11,326 nucleotides of DNA from an uncultured Collinsella sp. (GTDB taxonomy: Bacteria; Actinomycetota; Coriobacteriia; Coriobacteriales; Coriobacteriaceae), in contig CABSNA010000029.1 in NCBI GenBank assembly GCA_902478865.1, forward strand, positions 1 to 11,326. The letters are read 5' to 3'. Every line of letters starts with the position of its first letter. The first letter of the stretch is position 1. A model generated the notes under the pieces. The model ran no database searches. It saw only the letters and a program-made list of their open reading frames with translations, and was not told the DNA's origin. The position numbers were made by a program, and so were the translations under genes. Positions 1-7,295 of the stretch are shown here, one piece after another.

Positions 1-975
1 GCCCAGGGACAGCTGCAGGCGGTCGATATGGCGACCTTTGCACTCTATATTTCGCTGTTCTGCACGCCGCTCGAGACGCTCGTCAATTCGGCCGAAACGT
101 ATCAGAAGGCCATCGCCGGCTTTAAGCGTATGGACGAGGTGCTCTCGACCGCGCCGGATATCCAGGACAAGCCGGGCGCTACGGATCTGCAGGTGACTGC
201 CGGCGCCGTGGAGTATCACGACGTGTGCTTTAACTACGAGGATGTTGAGCTGGGCGAGGGCGATGCCGACGAGCGTCCCGTTATCGACCATATGGACCTG
301 TCCATCAAGCCCGGGCAGACCATCGCTTTGGTTGGCCCTTCGGGCGGTGGCAAGTCCACGACCTGTTCGCTGCTGCCGCGCTTTTATGACGTGGCTGCCG
401 GATCCATTAGCATCGACGGCCAGGACGTGCGTGATGTGACGCAGCAGAGCCTGCGTCGCGCCATCGGCCTGGTGCAGCAGGATGTCTATCTATTTGACGG
501 TACGATTGGCGAGAACATCGCCTACGGCAAGCCGGGCGCTACGGCAGAAGAGATCGCCGAGGCCGCCCGTCGCGCCAACATCGATGCCTTTATCGAGTCG
601 CTTCCGCAGGGCTACGACACCGTGGTGGGCGAGCGCGGCAGCCGTCTTTCGGGCGGACAGAAGCAGCGCGTTGCCATCGCGCGCGTGTTTCTCAAGAACC
701 CCAAGATCCTGATTTTGGACGAGGCGACGAGTGCTTTGGATAACGAGAGCGAGGAGGCGGTGCAGGAGTCGCTCGAAGAGCTGGCGCGCGGCCGCACCAC
801 GATTATCATCGCCCATCGTCTTTCGACCATTAAGCATGCCGATGAGATTGCGACCGTTGAGCATGGTCGCGTTGTGGAGCGTGGCACGCACGAGGAGCTT
901 CTCGCCCGTGGCGGCACCTATGCCCGTTACTATCGAATGCAGTTCGAAGGTGCGCGTGCGCACGAGCTCGACTGA
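1..975 (+). CDS. ABC exporter (permease-ATPase fusion), C-terminal part, 5' end outside window
   Basis: The frame is open from base 1, so the gene begins upstream; 324 residues are visible. About the first 45 are the end of the membrane domain (last helix and the linker usually reading like AGFKRMDEVL). The rest is a complete nucleotide-binding domain. Fragment positions: Walker A GPSGGGKST at 112-120, Q-loop in LVQQD near 160, signature LSGGQKQR from 216, Walker B ILILDEAT from 236 with catalytic Glu 241, and H-loop His 272 in AHRLST. This arrangement is that of type IV (MsbA/LmrA-like) exporters, which act as dimers in the cytoplasmic membrane and use ATP to move lipids, drugs or peptides; the substrate cannot be told from the sequence. 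A short acidic insertion (GEGDADE) lies between the first strand of the ATPase domain and the strand leading to Walker A. It probably forms an operon with the membrane protein 19 bp downstream. An upstream partner half-transporter gene is possible but not visible. Confidence 0.93.
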   Translation, partial: AQGQLQAVDMATFALYISLFCTPLETLVNSAETYQKAIAGFKRMDEVLSTAPDIQDKPGATDLQVTAGAVEYHDVCFNYEDVELGEGDADERPVIDHMDLSIKPGQTIALVGPSGGGKSTTCSLLPRFYDVAAGSISIDGQDVRDVTQQSLRRAIGLVQQDVYLFDGTIGENIAYGKPGATAEEIAEAARRANIDAFIESLPQGYDTVVGERGSRLSGGQKQRVAIARVFLKNPKILILDEATSALDNESEEAVQESLEELARGRTTIIIAHRLSTIKHADEIATVEHGRVVERGTHEELLARGGTYARYYRMQFEGARAHELD

Positions 976-994
976 TTGATACGACAGGAAGTTT

Positions 995-1960
995 ATGGCT
1001 GACAAGAACCCTTTGACTCCGGAAGAAGTGACGGAGTTATTCTCCGAAATCGACGCATCCGGTGTCTTGGATCCTACGCTCGCCAAAAAGCGTACCGAGC
1101 GCATGCGCGAGAAAGAGGCTGCCGTCAAGCGCGGTGACAAGGCGACGCTGGCGCGGCTGCGCAGCGAGGATCGCGCGAGCCAGGCAAAACATATCGACCC
1201 ACTGTCCGAGGACGACCCTTCGGGCTCGCAGGTGAGCCATACCATTACGAAGACTGCCATGGTCGTGGTTATCGGCATCTTGGTGCTGATCGTGGGCATG
1301 CAGATTGGCTACGGCGTGATGCGTCGTCTGAACACCGCCAACCTGTCCGAGAGCGTTTCGGTCGATACCGTTTCGACCGCGCTGAAGGGCGGCCTTGAGT
1401 GGGGCAACGGCTTTACGCAGTTCCCGCTCGATTTTACCGTCGATGAAGCCGATGAACGCACGGGCACGGTCGAGGTGACGGTGTTGGACACATCGTCTGC
1501 CAACGAGCTCGAGCTGCTGTCCAACGGGCAGATTCAGGCCGCGGCGCTTGCGACCAACGCGTTGCTCAACGATAAGATCGACCGCGTGGTGTATAACGTT
1601 CACGCCTATATCGACGAGAATAGCAACATTCAGCACGATTCCTTCTTTGGCATGTTCCCCGCGCGCGGCCACCAGAGCGCCATTTTGACGTTCGTGTGGA
1701 CCAAGAGCTCATCCAACGCCACGAGTATCGACTGGAAGATGCGCATCGTGAGTATGGATGACACCATCGCCGAGCGCATTCAGAAGCAGGTGAACTCGGT
1801 GTCGTCGTTGATTGAGGACCCGGTGGTGAGCCAGACCAAGATTGACGAGGAAAAGGCCGAACGTGACCTGGAGCATCGTCTGCATGGCCGCGAGATTTTC
1901 CGCGGCGGCAAGCCCGATCGCACACCGTCCAAACTGCTGGAGCAGGATAAGAAAAAGTAA
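995..1960 (+). CDS. Single-pass membrane protein of unknown function
   Basis: 321 residues, start ATG preceded by AGGAAG at 986-991. I do not recognise a family. Residues 1-85 are hydrophilic and charged, with a Lys/Arg/Glu-rich, probably helical stretch (about 28-62) and an acidic Asp/Glu run near 68-75. One strong hydrophobic segment spans about 86-108 (TKTAMVVVIGILVLIVGMQ...). After it comes a soluble domain of about 170 residues with alternating beta-like hydrophobic strands (for example TGTVEVTVLDTSS and AILTFVWTKSSS). The tail, from about 270, is a charged helix rich in Glu and Lys that ends in KKK. With no signal peptide, the likely topology is N-terminus in the cytoplasm and C-domain outside. 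It follows the ABC exporter by 19 bp with no terminator between, so the two are probably co-transcribed and it may assist export; that link is inference only. Confidence 0.85.
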   Translation: MADKNPLTPEEVTELFSEIDASGVLDPTLAKKRTERMREKEAAVKRGDKATLARLRSEDRASQAKHIDPLSEDDPSGSQVSHTITKTAMVVVIGILVLIVGMQIGYGVMRRLNTANLSESVSVDTVSTALKGGLEWGNGFTQFPLDFTVDEADERTGTVEVTVLDTSSANELELLSNGQIQAAALATNALLNDKIDRVVYNVHAYIDENSNIQHDSFFGMFPARGHQSAILTFVWTKSSSNATSIDWKMRIVSMDDTIAERIQKQVNSVSSLIEDPVVSQTKIDEEKAERDLEHRLHGREIFRGGKPDRTPSKLLEQDKKK

Positions 1961-1966
1961 GACGTC

Positions 1967-2006
1967 ATCATCCCGCGTGAGCCACAAGCCCCGCGGGATG
2001 ATTTTT
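1967..2006 (+). terminator. Intrinsic terminator closing the ABC exporter operon
   Basis: A perfect 11-bp stem, ATCATCCCGCG (1967-1977) with CGCGGGATGAT (1992-2002), encloses a 14-nt loop and runs into ATTTTT. It starts six bases after the stop codon at 1958-1960. Stem strength and T-run are those of a rho-independent terminator, so carA should be transcribed from its own promoter further on. Confidence 0.88.
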
Positions 2007-2137
2007 AATCCTCGTCCTAGAAAAATCATTATGCATAGAAAGTCATAATTATCATTTCGTAAACATTTCGATGAAATTAACGCCATGAGGCATGCTTACG
2101 GTTACAATACCGCGAGGCCTAACTACACACCTTTAAG

Positions 2138-2155
2138 CCGGTCCTGTGAGACCGG
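2138..2155 (+). promoter_or_regulatory. PyrR-binding hairpin in the carA leader, abutting the ribosome binding site
   Basis: CCGGTC (2138-2143) pairs perfectly with GACCGG (2150-2155), closing the hexaloop CTGTGA. The known PyrR-binding loop has a CNGNGA hexaloop on a UC/G-closed stem (core UCCNGNGAG); this sequence gives UCCUGUGAG, an exact match at every fixed base. Only G2156 separates the hairpin from the AAGGAG of carA. I see no competing antiterminator and no U-tract terminator between it and the ATG, so the likely mechanism is translational: PyrR bound with UMP would hold the hairpin and block the ribosome, as described for the pyr operon of Mycobacterium smegmatis. The leader upstream (2007-2137) is AT-rich. 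It holds a possible -10 (TACAAT, 2103-2108) without a convincing -35, and a small 4-bp hairpin at 2099-2112. The pyrR gene itself is not in the window. Confidence 0.8.
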
Positions 2156-2156
2156 G

Positions 2157-2162
2157 AAGGAG
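2157..2162 (+). promoter_or_regulatory. Shine-Dalgarno of carA (decides the start)
   Basis: AAGGAG lies four bases before the ATG at 2167. An in-frame GTG at 2146 would extend the protein by seven residues, but it lies inside the PyrR hairpin and upstream of this site, so 2167 is the start. Confidence 0.8.
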
Positions 2163-2166
2163 AACT

Positions 2167-3606
2167 ATGGCGAACAACCATACCGCGGGCGCTGCCGCCC
2201 GCACCTTCGCGCCCAGCGAGCTTTGCCAGCGTATGCTGGCCAAAACCAGCAAGGGCACCTGTGGTCCCTGCATCCTGTATCTTGAGGATGGGACCATTTT
2301 TTATGGACGTGCATGCGGCGCCGAGGGCACCGCGACCGGCGAAGTCTGCTTCAACACCTCGCTTGAGGGCTACTTTGAGGTCATGACCGACCCGAGTTAT
2401 GCTGGCCAAATCGTAACCATGACCTATCCGCAGATCGGCAATTACGGTATCGACGAGACCGACGTCCAGTCGGCCTTCCCCGGCGACGCCGTGCGCCCTG
2501 CGAGCGCTCCGGCTATGCGCGGCATGATCGTTCGCGACATGTGCGCCACGCCTTCTAACTGGCGCTCGGCCGTCAGCGTGCCGGAGTACCTGCGCGCTCA
2601 CGGCATCGTCGCTATCGAGGGTGTCGATACCCGCGCCCTGGTGCGCCATCTGCGCGATAATGGTTCCAAGATGGGCATTATCTCGACCGAGATCTTCGAC
2701 GTCGACGAGCTTGCCGAGCGTCTGGCCGCAGCGCCCACGCTGGTAGGCGAGAACCTGGTCAAGACCGTGAGCTGCCCTGAGCCCCACGCCTTTGCCGCCG
2801 TCGACCTGCCTGCCACGCATGACTTTGCGCTTTCGGCTGCCGCTCCTGCCCGTCACAACGTGGTCGCCTACGACTGCGGCGTCAAACGCGGCATCCTGGA
2901 GGGCCTCGTCCGCGCCGGCTGCGACCTCACCGTCGTGCCGTGGGATACGCCCGCGAGTGAGGTGCTCGACATGAATCCCGACGGCGTCTTTTTATCCAAC
3001 GGCCCCGGCGACCCCGATGCCGTGGTGGAGACCTACGAGCAGGTGCAGCAGCTGATCGGCAAGGTGCCGGTCTTTGGCATTTGCCTTGGTCACCAGATGA
3101 TCAGCTTGGCATGCGGCGCCCAAATGGAAAAGCTTAAATTCGGTCACCGTGGCGGTAACCAGCCGGTTATGAACCTGGTGAGCCGTCGCGTGGAGATCAC
3201 CGCGCAAAACCACGGCTTTGGCCTGCTGTTCCCCAGTCTGGGCAAACTGATCCCGGAGCTTTCCGGCGGCGAGACCGAGCATGCGGCCGATGGCGACCTG
3301 CGCGCCTGGGTACGTCGCGGCATCGCGCCAGTCGTGATGAATGAGCGCTTCGGCCGCATTCGCCTGACGCACGTGAACCTCAACGACGGCACCGCCGAGG
3401 GCATCCAGCTGCTCGACGCCCCGTGCTTCTCGGTCCAGTACCACCCCGAGGCCTCGCCCGGCCCCACCGATGCCCACTATCTCTTCACCGCCTTTACGCG
3501 ACTCATGGACGGCGAGGAGAACTACCTGGACATCGACACCGCGAAGGACCGTCTGCAGGGCTGGAATTTCGCCGAGACCGCCGCGACTGAGACCGAGGAG
3601 AACTAA
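2167..3606 (+). CDS. carA: Carbamoyl-phosphate synthase small (glutaminase) subunit
   Basis: 480 residues. It hydrolyses glutamine and passes ammonia to CarB for carbamoyl phosphate, the precursor of pyrimidines and arginine. The N-terminal CPSase small-chain domain runs from about 35 (CILYLEDGTIFYG, then GYFEVMTDPSYAGQIV, SNWRSA, GVDTRALVRHLRD). The class I glutamine amidotransferase domain starts near 233. Its nucleophile is Cys306 in GICLGHQM, and His426 and Glu428 in YHPEASPGP complete the triad; LSNGPGDPD and GHRGGNQP are also family hallmarks. Usual CarA length is about 360-385. The excess here comes from about 30 residues at the N-terminus, about 30 at the C-terminus, and roughly 33 extra residues after AQNHGF (about 356-390), between Cys306 and His426. 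The reading frame and flanking motifs are intact, so this is a real insertion, not a frameshift. It is followed one base later by carB, and expression is probably set by the PyrR hairpin upstream. Confidence 0.97.
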   Translation: MANNHTAGAAARTFAPSELCQRMLAKTSKGTCGPCILYLEDGTIFYGRACGAEGTATGEVCFNTSLEGYFEVMTDPSYAGQIVTMTYPQIGNYGIDETDVQSAFPGDAVRPASAPAMRGMIVRDMCATPSNWRSAVSVPEYLRAHGIVAIEGVDTRALVRHLRDNGSKMGIISTEIFDVDELAERLAAAPTLVGENLVKTVSCPEPHAFAAVDLPATHDFALSAAAPARHNVVAYDCGVKRGILEGLVRAGCDLTVVPWDTPASEVLDMNPDGVFLSNGPGDPDAVVETYEQVQQLIGKVPVFGICLGHQMISLACGAQMEKLKFGHRGGNQPVMNLVSRRVEITAQNHGFGLLFPSLGKLIPELSGGETEHAADGDLRAWVRRGIAPVVMNERFGRIRLTHVNLNDGTAEGIQLLDAPCFSVQYHPEASPGPTDAHYLFTAFTRLMDGEENYLDIDTAKDRLQGWNFAETAATETEEN

Positions 3607-3607
3607 C

Positions 3608-6600
3608 ATGCCGAAACGTACTGACATCAAGCGCATCCTCGTCATTGGCTCGGGCCCCATCGTCATTGGCCAGGCCTGCGAGTTCGATTACTCCGGCGCC
3701 CAGGCCTGCAAGGTGCTCAAGGAGGATGGCTTTGAGGTCATCCTGGTCAACTCCAACCCGGCGACCATCATGACCGATCCGGGCTTGGCCGACCGCACCT
3801 ATGTCGAGCCCATCACCGCCGAATTTATCGAGCGCGTGATCAAGAAGGAGCGCCCGGATGCGCTGCTGCCCACGCTGGGCGGCCAGACCGGTCTGAATGC
3901 CGCCGTCGAGCTGGCAAAGGACGGCACACTCGACAAGTACGGCGTCGAGATGATCGGCTGTGACCTTGCCGCCATCGAGCGCGGTGAGGACCGCAAGCTC
4001 TTTAACGAGGCCATGGCCGAGATCGGCCTGGAGGTCGCGCGCTCGGGCTACGCCTATAGCGTCGCCGACGCCGAGGCCATCGCCGAACGCGTGGGCTATC
4101 CCTGCGTACTGCGTCCGAGCTTTACCTTGGGCGGCGCCGGTGGCGGTATCGCGCATACCCACGAGGAGCTCGTCTCCATCGTGAGCCAGGGTCTTGAGCT
4201 CTCGCCTGCCCATGAGGTGCTGGTCGAGGAGTCCATCGAGGGCTGGAAAGAGTACGAGATGGAGGTCATGCGCGACCACGCCGGCAACGGCATCATCGTG
4301 TGCTCCATCGAGAACCTCGATCCCATGGGCGTGCACACCGGCGACTCCATCACCGTGGCGCCGGCGCAGACCCTCTCCGACCTTGAGTACCAGCGCATGC
4401 GTGTCGCCTCGCTCGCCATCCTGGAGAAGATCGGTGTCGAGACCGGTGGCTCCAACGTGCAGTTTGCCGTGAACCCCCAGACCGGCCGCCTGATCGTCAT
4501 CGAGATGAACCCGCGCGTGAGCCGCTCGTCCGCGCTGGCCTCCAAGGCCACGGGTTTCCCCATCGCCAAGGCCGCCGCTCGCCTGGCCGTGGGCTACACG
4601 CTCGACGAGATCGTCAACGATATCACCAAGGCCACGCCCGCCTGCTTTGAGCCCACGATCGACTACTGCGTGGTCAAGGTGCCGCGCTTTGCCTTCGAGA
4701 AGTTCAAGGGTACCGACCCCACGCTCACCACGCGCATGAAGGCCGTGGGCGAGATCATGGCAATCGGCCGCACCTTTGAGGAGACCTTTGGCAAGGCCAT
4801 GCGCTCGCTGGAGGACGGACACCAGGGCATTTGCGCCGGTGGCAAGGAAGGCGCCGACAAGCTGAGCGACGATGAGCTCGCTCAGGCCGTGGCAATCCCG
4901 ACCGAGCACCGCATCTTCTTTGTGGTCGAGGCCCTGCGCCGTGGCTGGGACATCGCCCGCATCCATGCCATCTGCGGTATCGATCCGTGGTACCTCAACC
5001 GTATCAACGACATGGTGCAGGTCCAGGAGAGCATCCGTGGCCTGCGTGTGGAGGATATCGACGCCGACGCGATGCGCCTGCTCAAGCAGTACGGCACGAG
5101 CGACGCCGAGATTGCCGCGCTGACCGGCTCGGACGAGCGCTTTGTGCGCGCCTACCGCAAGGGTCTGGGCGTGGTTCCCAGCATGAAGACGGTCGATACC
5201 TGCGCTGCCGAGTTCTCGAGCGCCACGGAATATCACTACAAGACCTACGAGAACATCTACCGCACGAGCCCGGTCGCCAAGAAGTGCGTTGCCCCCGACG
5301 AGACCACGCCGGCAAGCAAGCCCAAGGCGATGATTTTGGGTGCCGGCCCCAACCGCATTGGCCAGGGTATCGAGTTCGATTACTGCTGCGTGCACGCGAG
5401 CTACGCGCTGGCGGCCCGCGGCTTCGAGACCATCATGGTCAATTGCAATCCCGAGACCGTCTCGACCGACTACGACACATCCGACCGTCTGTACTTTGAG
5501 CCGCTCACCTACGAGGACGTCATGGACGTTATCGACGTTGAGCGCCCCGACGGCGTCGTGGTGACGCTCGGCGGTCAGACCCCGCTTAAGCTGGCGCGCA
5601 TGCTCGAGGAGAGCGGCGTCAACATTATGGGCACGAAGCCCGACGCCATCGATTTTGCCGAGGACCGCGAGCGTTTTGCCGCCCTGCTCGACAAGCTGGG
5701 CATTATGTATCCGCCGGCGGGTCAGGCCACCTCGTTTGAGGAGGCCGAGGCCGTGGCCGCGCACATTGGCTACCCGCTGCTGGTGCGTCCGAGCTATGTG
5801 CTGGGCGGTCGCGGCATGATGATCGCCTACGATGCCGAGCATCTGCGCGATTACATGGCCGAGGCTGCGCGCATTAGCCCCGACTACCCGGTGTACCTCG
5901 ATCGCTTCCTGGAGGGTGCAATCGAGTCCGACGTCGACGCCCTGTGCGACGGCGAGGAGGTCTACATCGGCGGCATCCTGGAGCATATCGAGGAGGCCGG
6001 TATCCACTCCGGTGACTCTGCGACCTGCATTCCGCCGTTCAGCTTTAGCGAGAGCCTGCAGGCGAAGCTTCGCGAGACCACGCGCCGCATCGCGATGGCG
6101 CTGGGAGTCCGCGGTCTGGTCAACGTGCAGTATGCCATCAAGGGCGAGACTGTTTACGTGATCGAGGCCAACCCGCGTGCCAGCCGTACCGTGCCGTTCA
6201 TCTCCAAGGCCACCGGCGTGCCGCTGGCCAAGTGCGCGGCGCGTATCATGGCGGGCGATTCCATCGCGAGCCTGGGCCTGCCGAGCGACGAGCGTCAGTT
6301 GGACTGGTTCTGCATGAAGGAAGCTGTCATGCCCTGGGGACGTTTCCCGGGAGCCGACGTTATCCTGGGGCCCGAGATGAAGTCGACGGGCGAGGTCATG
6401 GGTATCGCCAAGAGCTATCCTGAGGCATACGCCAAGACGCAGCTGGCGATTGACTACAAGCTGCCCGACCCGAGTTGCGGTAAGGTGTTCATCAGCGTGT
6501 GCGATCGTGATAAGCGCCATATCCTTTCGGTCGCCCGCATCCTGCGCTACTTGGGCTTTGACATCTGCTCTACCGAGGGTACGGCGCGCGTGCTGCGCGG

Positions 6601-6922
6601 AGGCAACGTGACGTGCGAGGTCGTGGAGAAGATCAGCGGCCCGCACGACGGCGAGCGTCCCAACATCGGTGACCTCATCGCCGATGGCAAGATCGCGGTG
6701 ATCATCAACACACCGTACGGCCCGGGCTCGCGTGGCGACGGCTATCTGTTGCGCACCGAGGCGGTGCGCCGCGGCGTGACTTGCGTGACCGCGATGTCTG
6801 CCGCCAACACGTACGTGAGTGCCATCGAGGCGGTGCGTGAGGACCAGCAGGGTCACGGCAGCGCCAACGACATGGGCATGGACGTCATCGCCCTGCAGGA
6901 CCTGCCGCAGCACACGGTGTAA
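3608..6922 (+). CDS. carB: Carbamoyl-phosphate synthase large subunit
   Basis: 1104 residues, close to the usual 1060-1100. It makes carbamoyl phosphate from bicarbonate, ammonia from CarA and two ATP, in the cytoplasm. Both internally duplicated ATP-grasp halves are seen. The carboxyphosphate half (about 1-400) has LVIGSGPIVIGQACEFDYSG, GGQTGLN near 90, RPSFTLGGAGGG near 168 and IEMNPRVSRSS near 298. The carbamoyl-phosphate half (about 571-945) has GAGPNRIGQGIEFDY, GGQTPLK near 655, RPSYVLGGRG near 726 and IEANPRASRT near 852. The oligomerisation domain lies between them. The C-terminal MGS-like allosteric domain starts near 957 (KVFISVCDRDK, then STEGTARVL and NTPYGPGS), the site of UMP/ornithine control in related enzymes. 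The start follows the carA stop by one base, with GAGGAG (3595-3600) inside carA as its ribosome binding site, so translation is probably coupled. An upstream in-frame ATG at 3470 would merely overlap carA and is not used. Confidence 0.98.
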   Translation: MPKRTDIKRILVIGSGPIVIGQACEFDYSGAQACKVLKEDGFEVILVNSNPATIMTDPGLADRTYVEPITAEFIERVIKKERPDALLPTLGGQTGLNAAVELAKDGTLDKYGVEMIGCDLAAIERGEDRKLFNEAMAEIGLEVARSGYAYSVADAEAIAERVGYPCVLRPSFTLGGAGGGIAHTHEELVSIVSQGLELSPAHEVLVEESIEGWKEYEMEVMRDHAGNGIIVCSIENLDPMGVHTGDSITVAPAQTLSDLEYQRMRVASLAILEKIGVETGGSNVQFAVNPQTGRLIVIEMNPRVSRSSALASKATGFPIAKAAARLAVGYTLDEIVNDITKATPACFEPTIDYCVVKVPRFAFEKFKGTDPTLTTRMKAVGEIMAIGRTFEETFGKAMRSLEDGHQGICAGGKEGADKLSDDELAQAVAIPTEHRIFFVVEALRRGWDIARIHAICGIDPWYLNRINDMVQVQESIRGLRVEDIDADAMRLLKQYGTSDAEIAALTGSDERFVRAYRKGLGVVPSMKTVDTCAAEFSSATEYHYKTYENIYRTSPVAKKCVAPDETTPASKPKAMILGAGPNRIGQGIEFDYCCVHASYALAARGFETIMVNCNPETVSTDYDTSDRLYFEPLTYEDVMDVIDVERPDGVVVTLGGQTPLKLARMLEESGVNIMGTKPDAIDFAEDRERFAALLDKLGIMYPPAGQATSFEEAEAVAAHIGYPLLVRPSYVLGGRGMMIAYDAEHLRDYMAEAARISPDYPVYLDRFLEGAIESDVDALCDGEEVYIGGILEHIEEAGIHSGDSATCIPPFSFSESLQAKLRETTRRIAMALGVRGLVNVQYAIKGETVYVIEANPRASRTVPFISKATGVPLAKCAARIMAGDSIASLGLPSDERQLDWFCMKEAVMPWGRFPGADVILGPEMKSTGEVMGIAKSYPEAYAKTQLAIDYKLPDPSCGKVFISVCDRDKRHILSVARILRYLGFDICSTEGTARVLRGGNVTCEVVEKISGPHDGERPNIGDLIADGKIAVIINTPYGPGSRGDGYLLRTEAVRRGVTCVTAMSAANTYVSAIEAVREDQQGHGSANDMGMDVIALQDLPQHTV

Positions 6923-6934
6923 TGTGACCTGGTC

Positions 6935-7023
6935 GGCCGGGGCGGAGGGGGCCGAATTTCCCCCTTCGCTCCGGCTGCAAGCAGAGTCGCTCAGGAGGAA
7001 ACTCGGCCCCTCCCGCCCCGGCC
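6935..7023 (+). repeat. Large imperfect inverted repeat, copy 1 of a palindromic element with a conserved core
   Basis: The left arm 6935-6961 (begins GGCCGGGGCGGAGGGGGCCG) pairs with the right arm 6997-7023 (ends CCCGCCCCGGCC): 27 bp with about three mismatches, GC-rich outside and A/T-richer inside. The 35-nt interior contains CTTCGCTCCGG, then a small hairpin CTGC-AA-GCAG, then AGTCGCTCAG (core 6964-6994). Nearly the same core sits on the opposite strand inside the repeat at 7183-7268, so the two belong to one family. It starts 12 bases after the carB stop. There is no T-run after the right arm, which argues against a simple terminator. Confidence 0.8.
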
Positions 7024-7077
7024 TGCGGTGACTTGGCTGCACCGTGTGCTGCCGAAGGGACTTTGCGCGATGACTAG

Positions 7078-7147
7078 GGCTGAATAAAAAACGAGTGTGG
7101 GATCCGCCGTTCGTTCGAACGGCGGATCCCACGTTAATATTTCAGCC
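7078..7147. repeat. 70-bp near-complete palindrome, possible terminator of carAB
   Basis: The centre is a perfect 17-bp inverted repeat, GTGGGATCCGCCGTTCG (7097-7113) and its complement at 7116-7132, separated by only TT. The symmetry resumes outside it: GGCTGAA at 7078-7084 matches TTCAGCC at 7141-7147, with AT-rich, partly matching tracts between. On the plus strand the stem is followed by GTTAATATTT, a weak T-rich tail. On the minus strand it is followed after a few bases by TTTTTT, a stronger tail, although no minus-strand gene lies here. Function as a terminator of carB is likely but unproven. Confidence 0.75.
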
Positions 7148-7182
7148 AACGTACGTCATAGCAATTCCCGGTAGGTCGCAGA

Positions 7183-7268
7183 GCGCTTCGCGGGCGGGCC
7201 GGGCTTTATCTGAACGACTTTGCGAAGCAACCGGAGTGAAGATAAAGCCCGGCCCGCCCGCGAAGCGC
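7183..7268 (-). repeat. Large perfect inverted repeat, copy 2 of the palindromic element (opposite orientation)
   Basis: The arms 7183-7211 and 7240-7268 are perfectly complementary over 29 bp (outer part GCGCTTCGCGGGCGGGCC, inner part GGGCTTTATCT), with a 28-nt interior. Read on the minus strand, the core (7241 down to 7210) is CTTCACTCCGG, then hairpin TTGC-TTC-GCAA, then AGTCGTTCAG. Compared with copy 1 at 6964-6994 the core is almost identical, and the small hairpin keeps its pairing through a T-A to C-G double change. The arms of the two copies share GC-rich character but not sequence. No T-run follows on either strand. Confidence 0.85.
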
Positions 7269-7295
7269 CACAAAGACCGCAGGGACGGGAGCAGC

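Noticed and set aside
490..1299. A 269-codon minus-strand frame across the end of the ABC exporter and the next gene
   Set aside because: Fully antisense to two well-supported genes, without a start signal or known motif.
2085..2285. Possible carA leader peptide (66 codons, Tyr and Arg rich at the start)
   Set aside because: No Shine-Dalgarno precedes the ATG, it runs out of frame deep into carA, and there is no run of one regulatory codon or terminator to attenuate. The PyrR hairpin explains the leader better.
6935..7023. Copy 1 of the repeat as the carB terminator
   Set aside because: Stem is strong but the right arm is followed by CTGCGGTGAC, without T residues; the shared core with copy 2 points to a different role.
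3503..7132. A 1209-codon open frame on the minus strand across carB
   Set aside because: It is antisense to carB, whose G/C-rich third positions remove stops on the opposite strand. The translation has no recognisable domain and looks like a repetitive shadow (long His/Ala/Asp/Gly-rich stretches).
6935..7268. CRISPR array or insertion sequence ends
   Set aside because: No evenly spaced direct repeats, no transposase or cas gene, and no clear target-site duplication at the outer edges.
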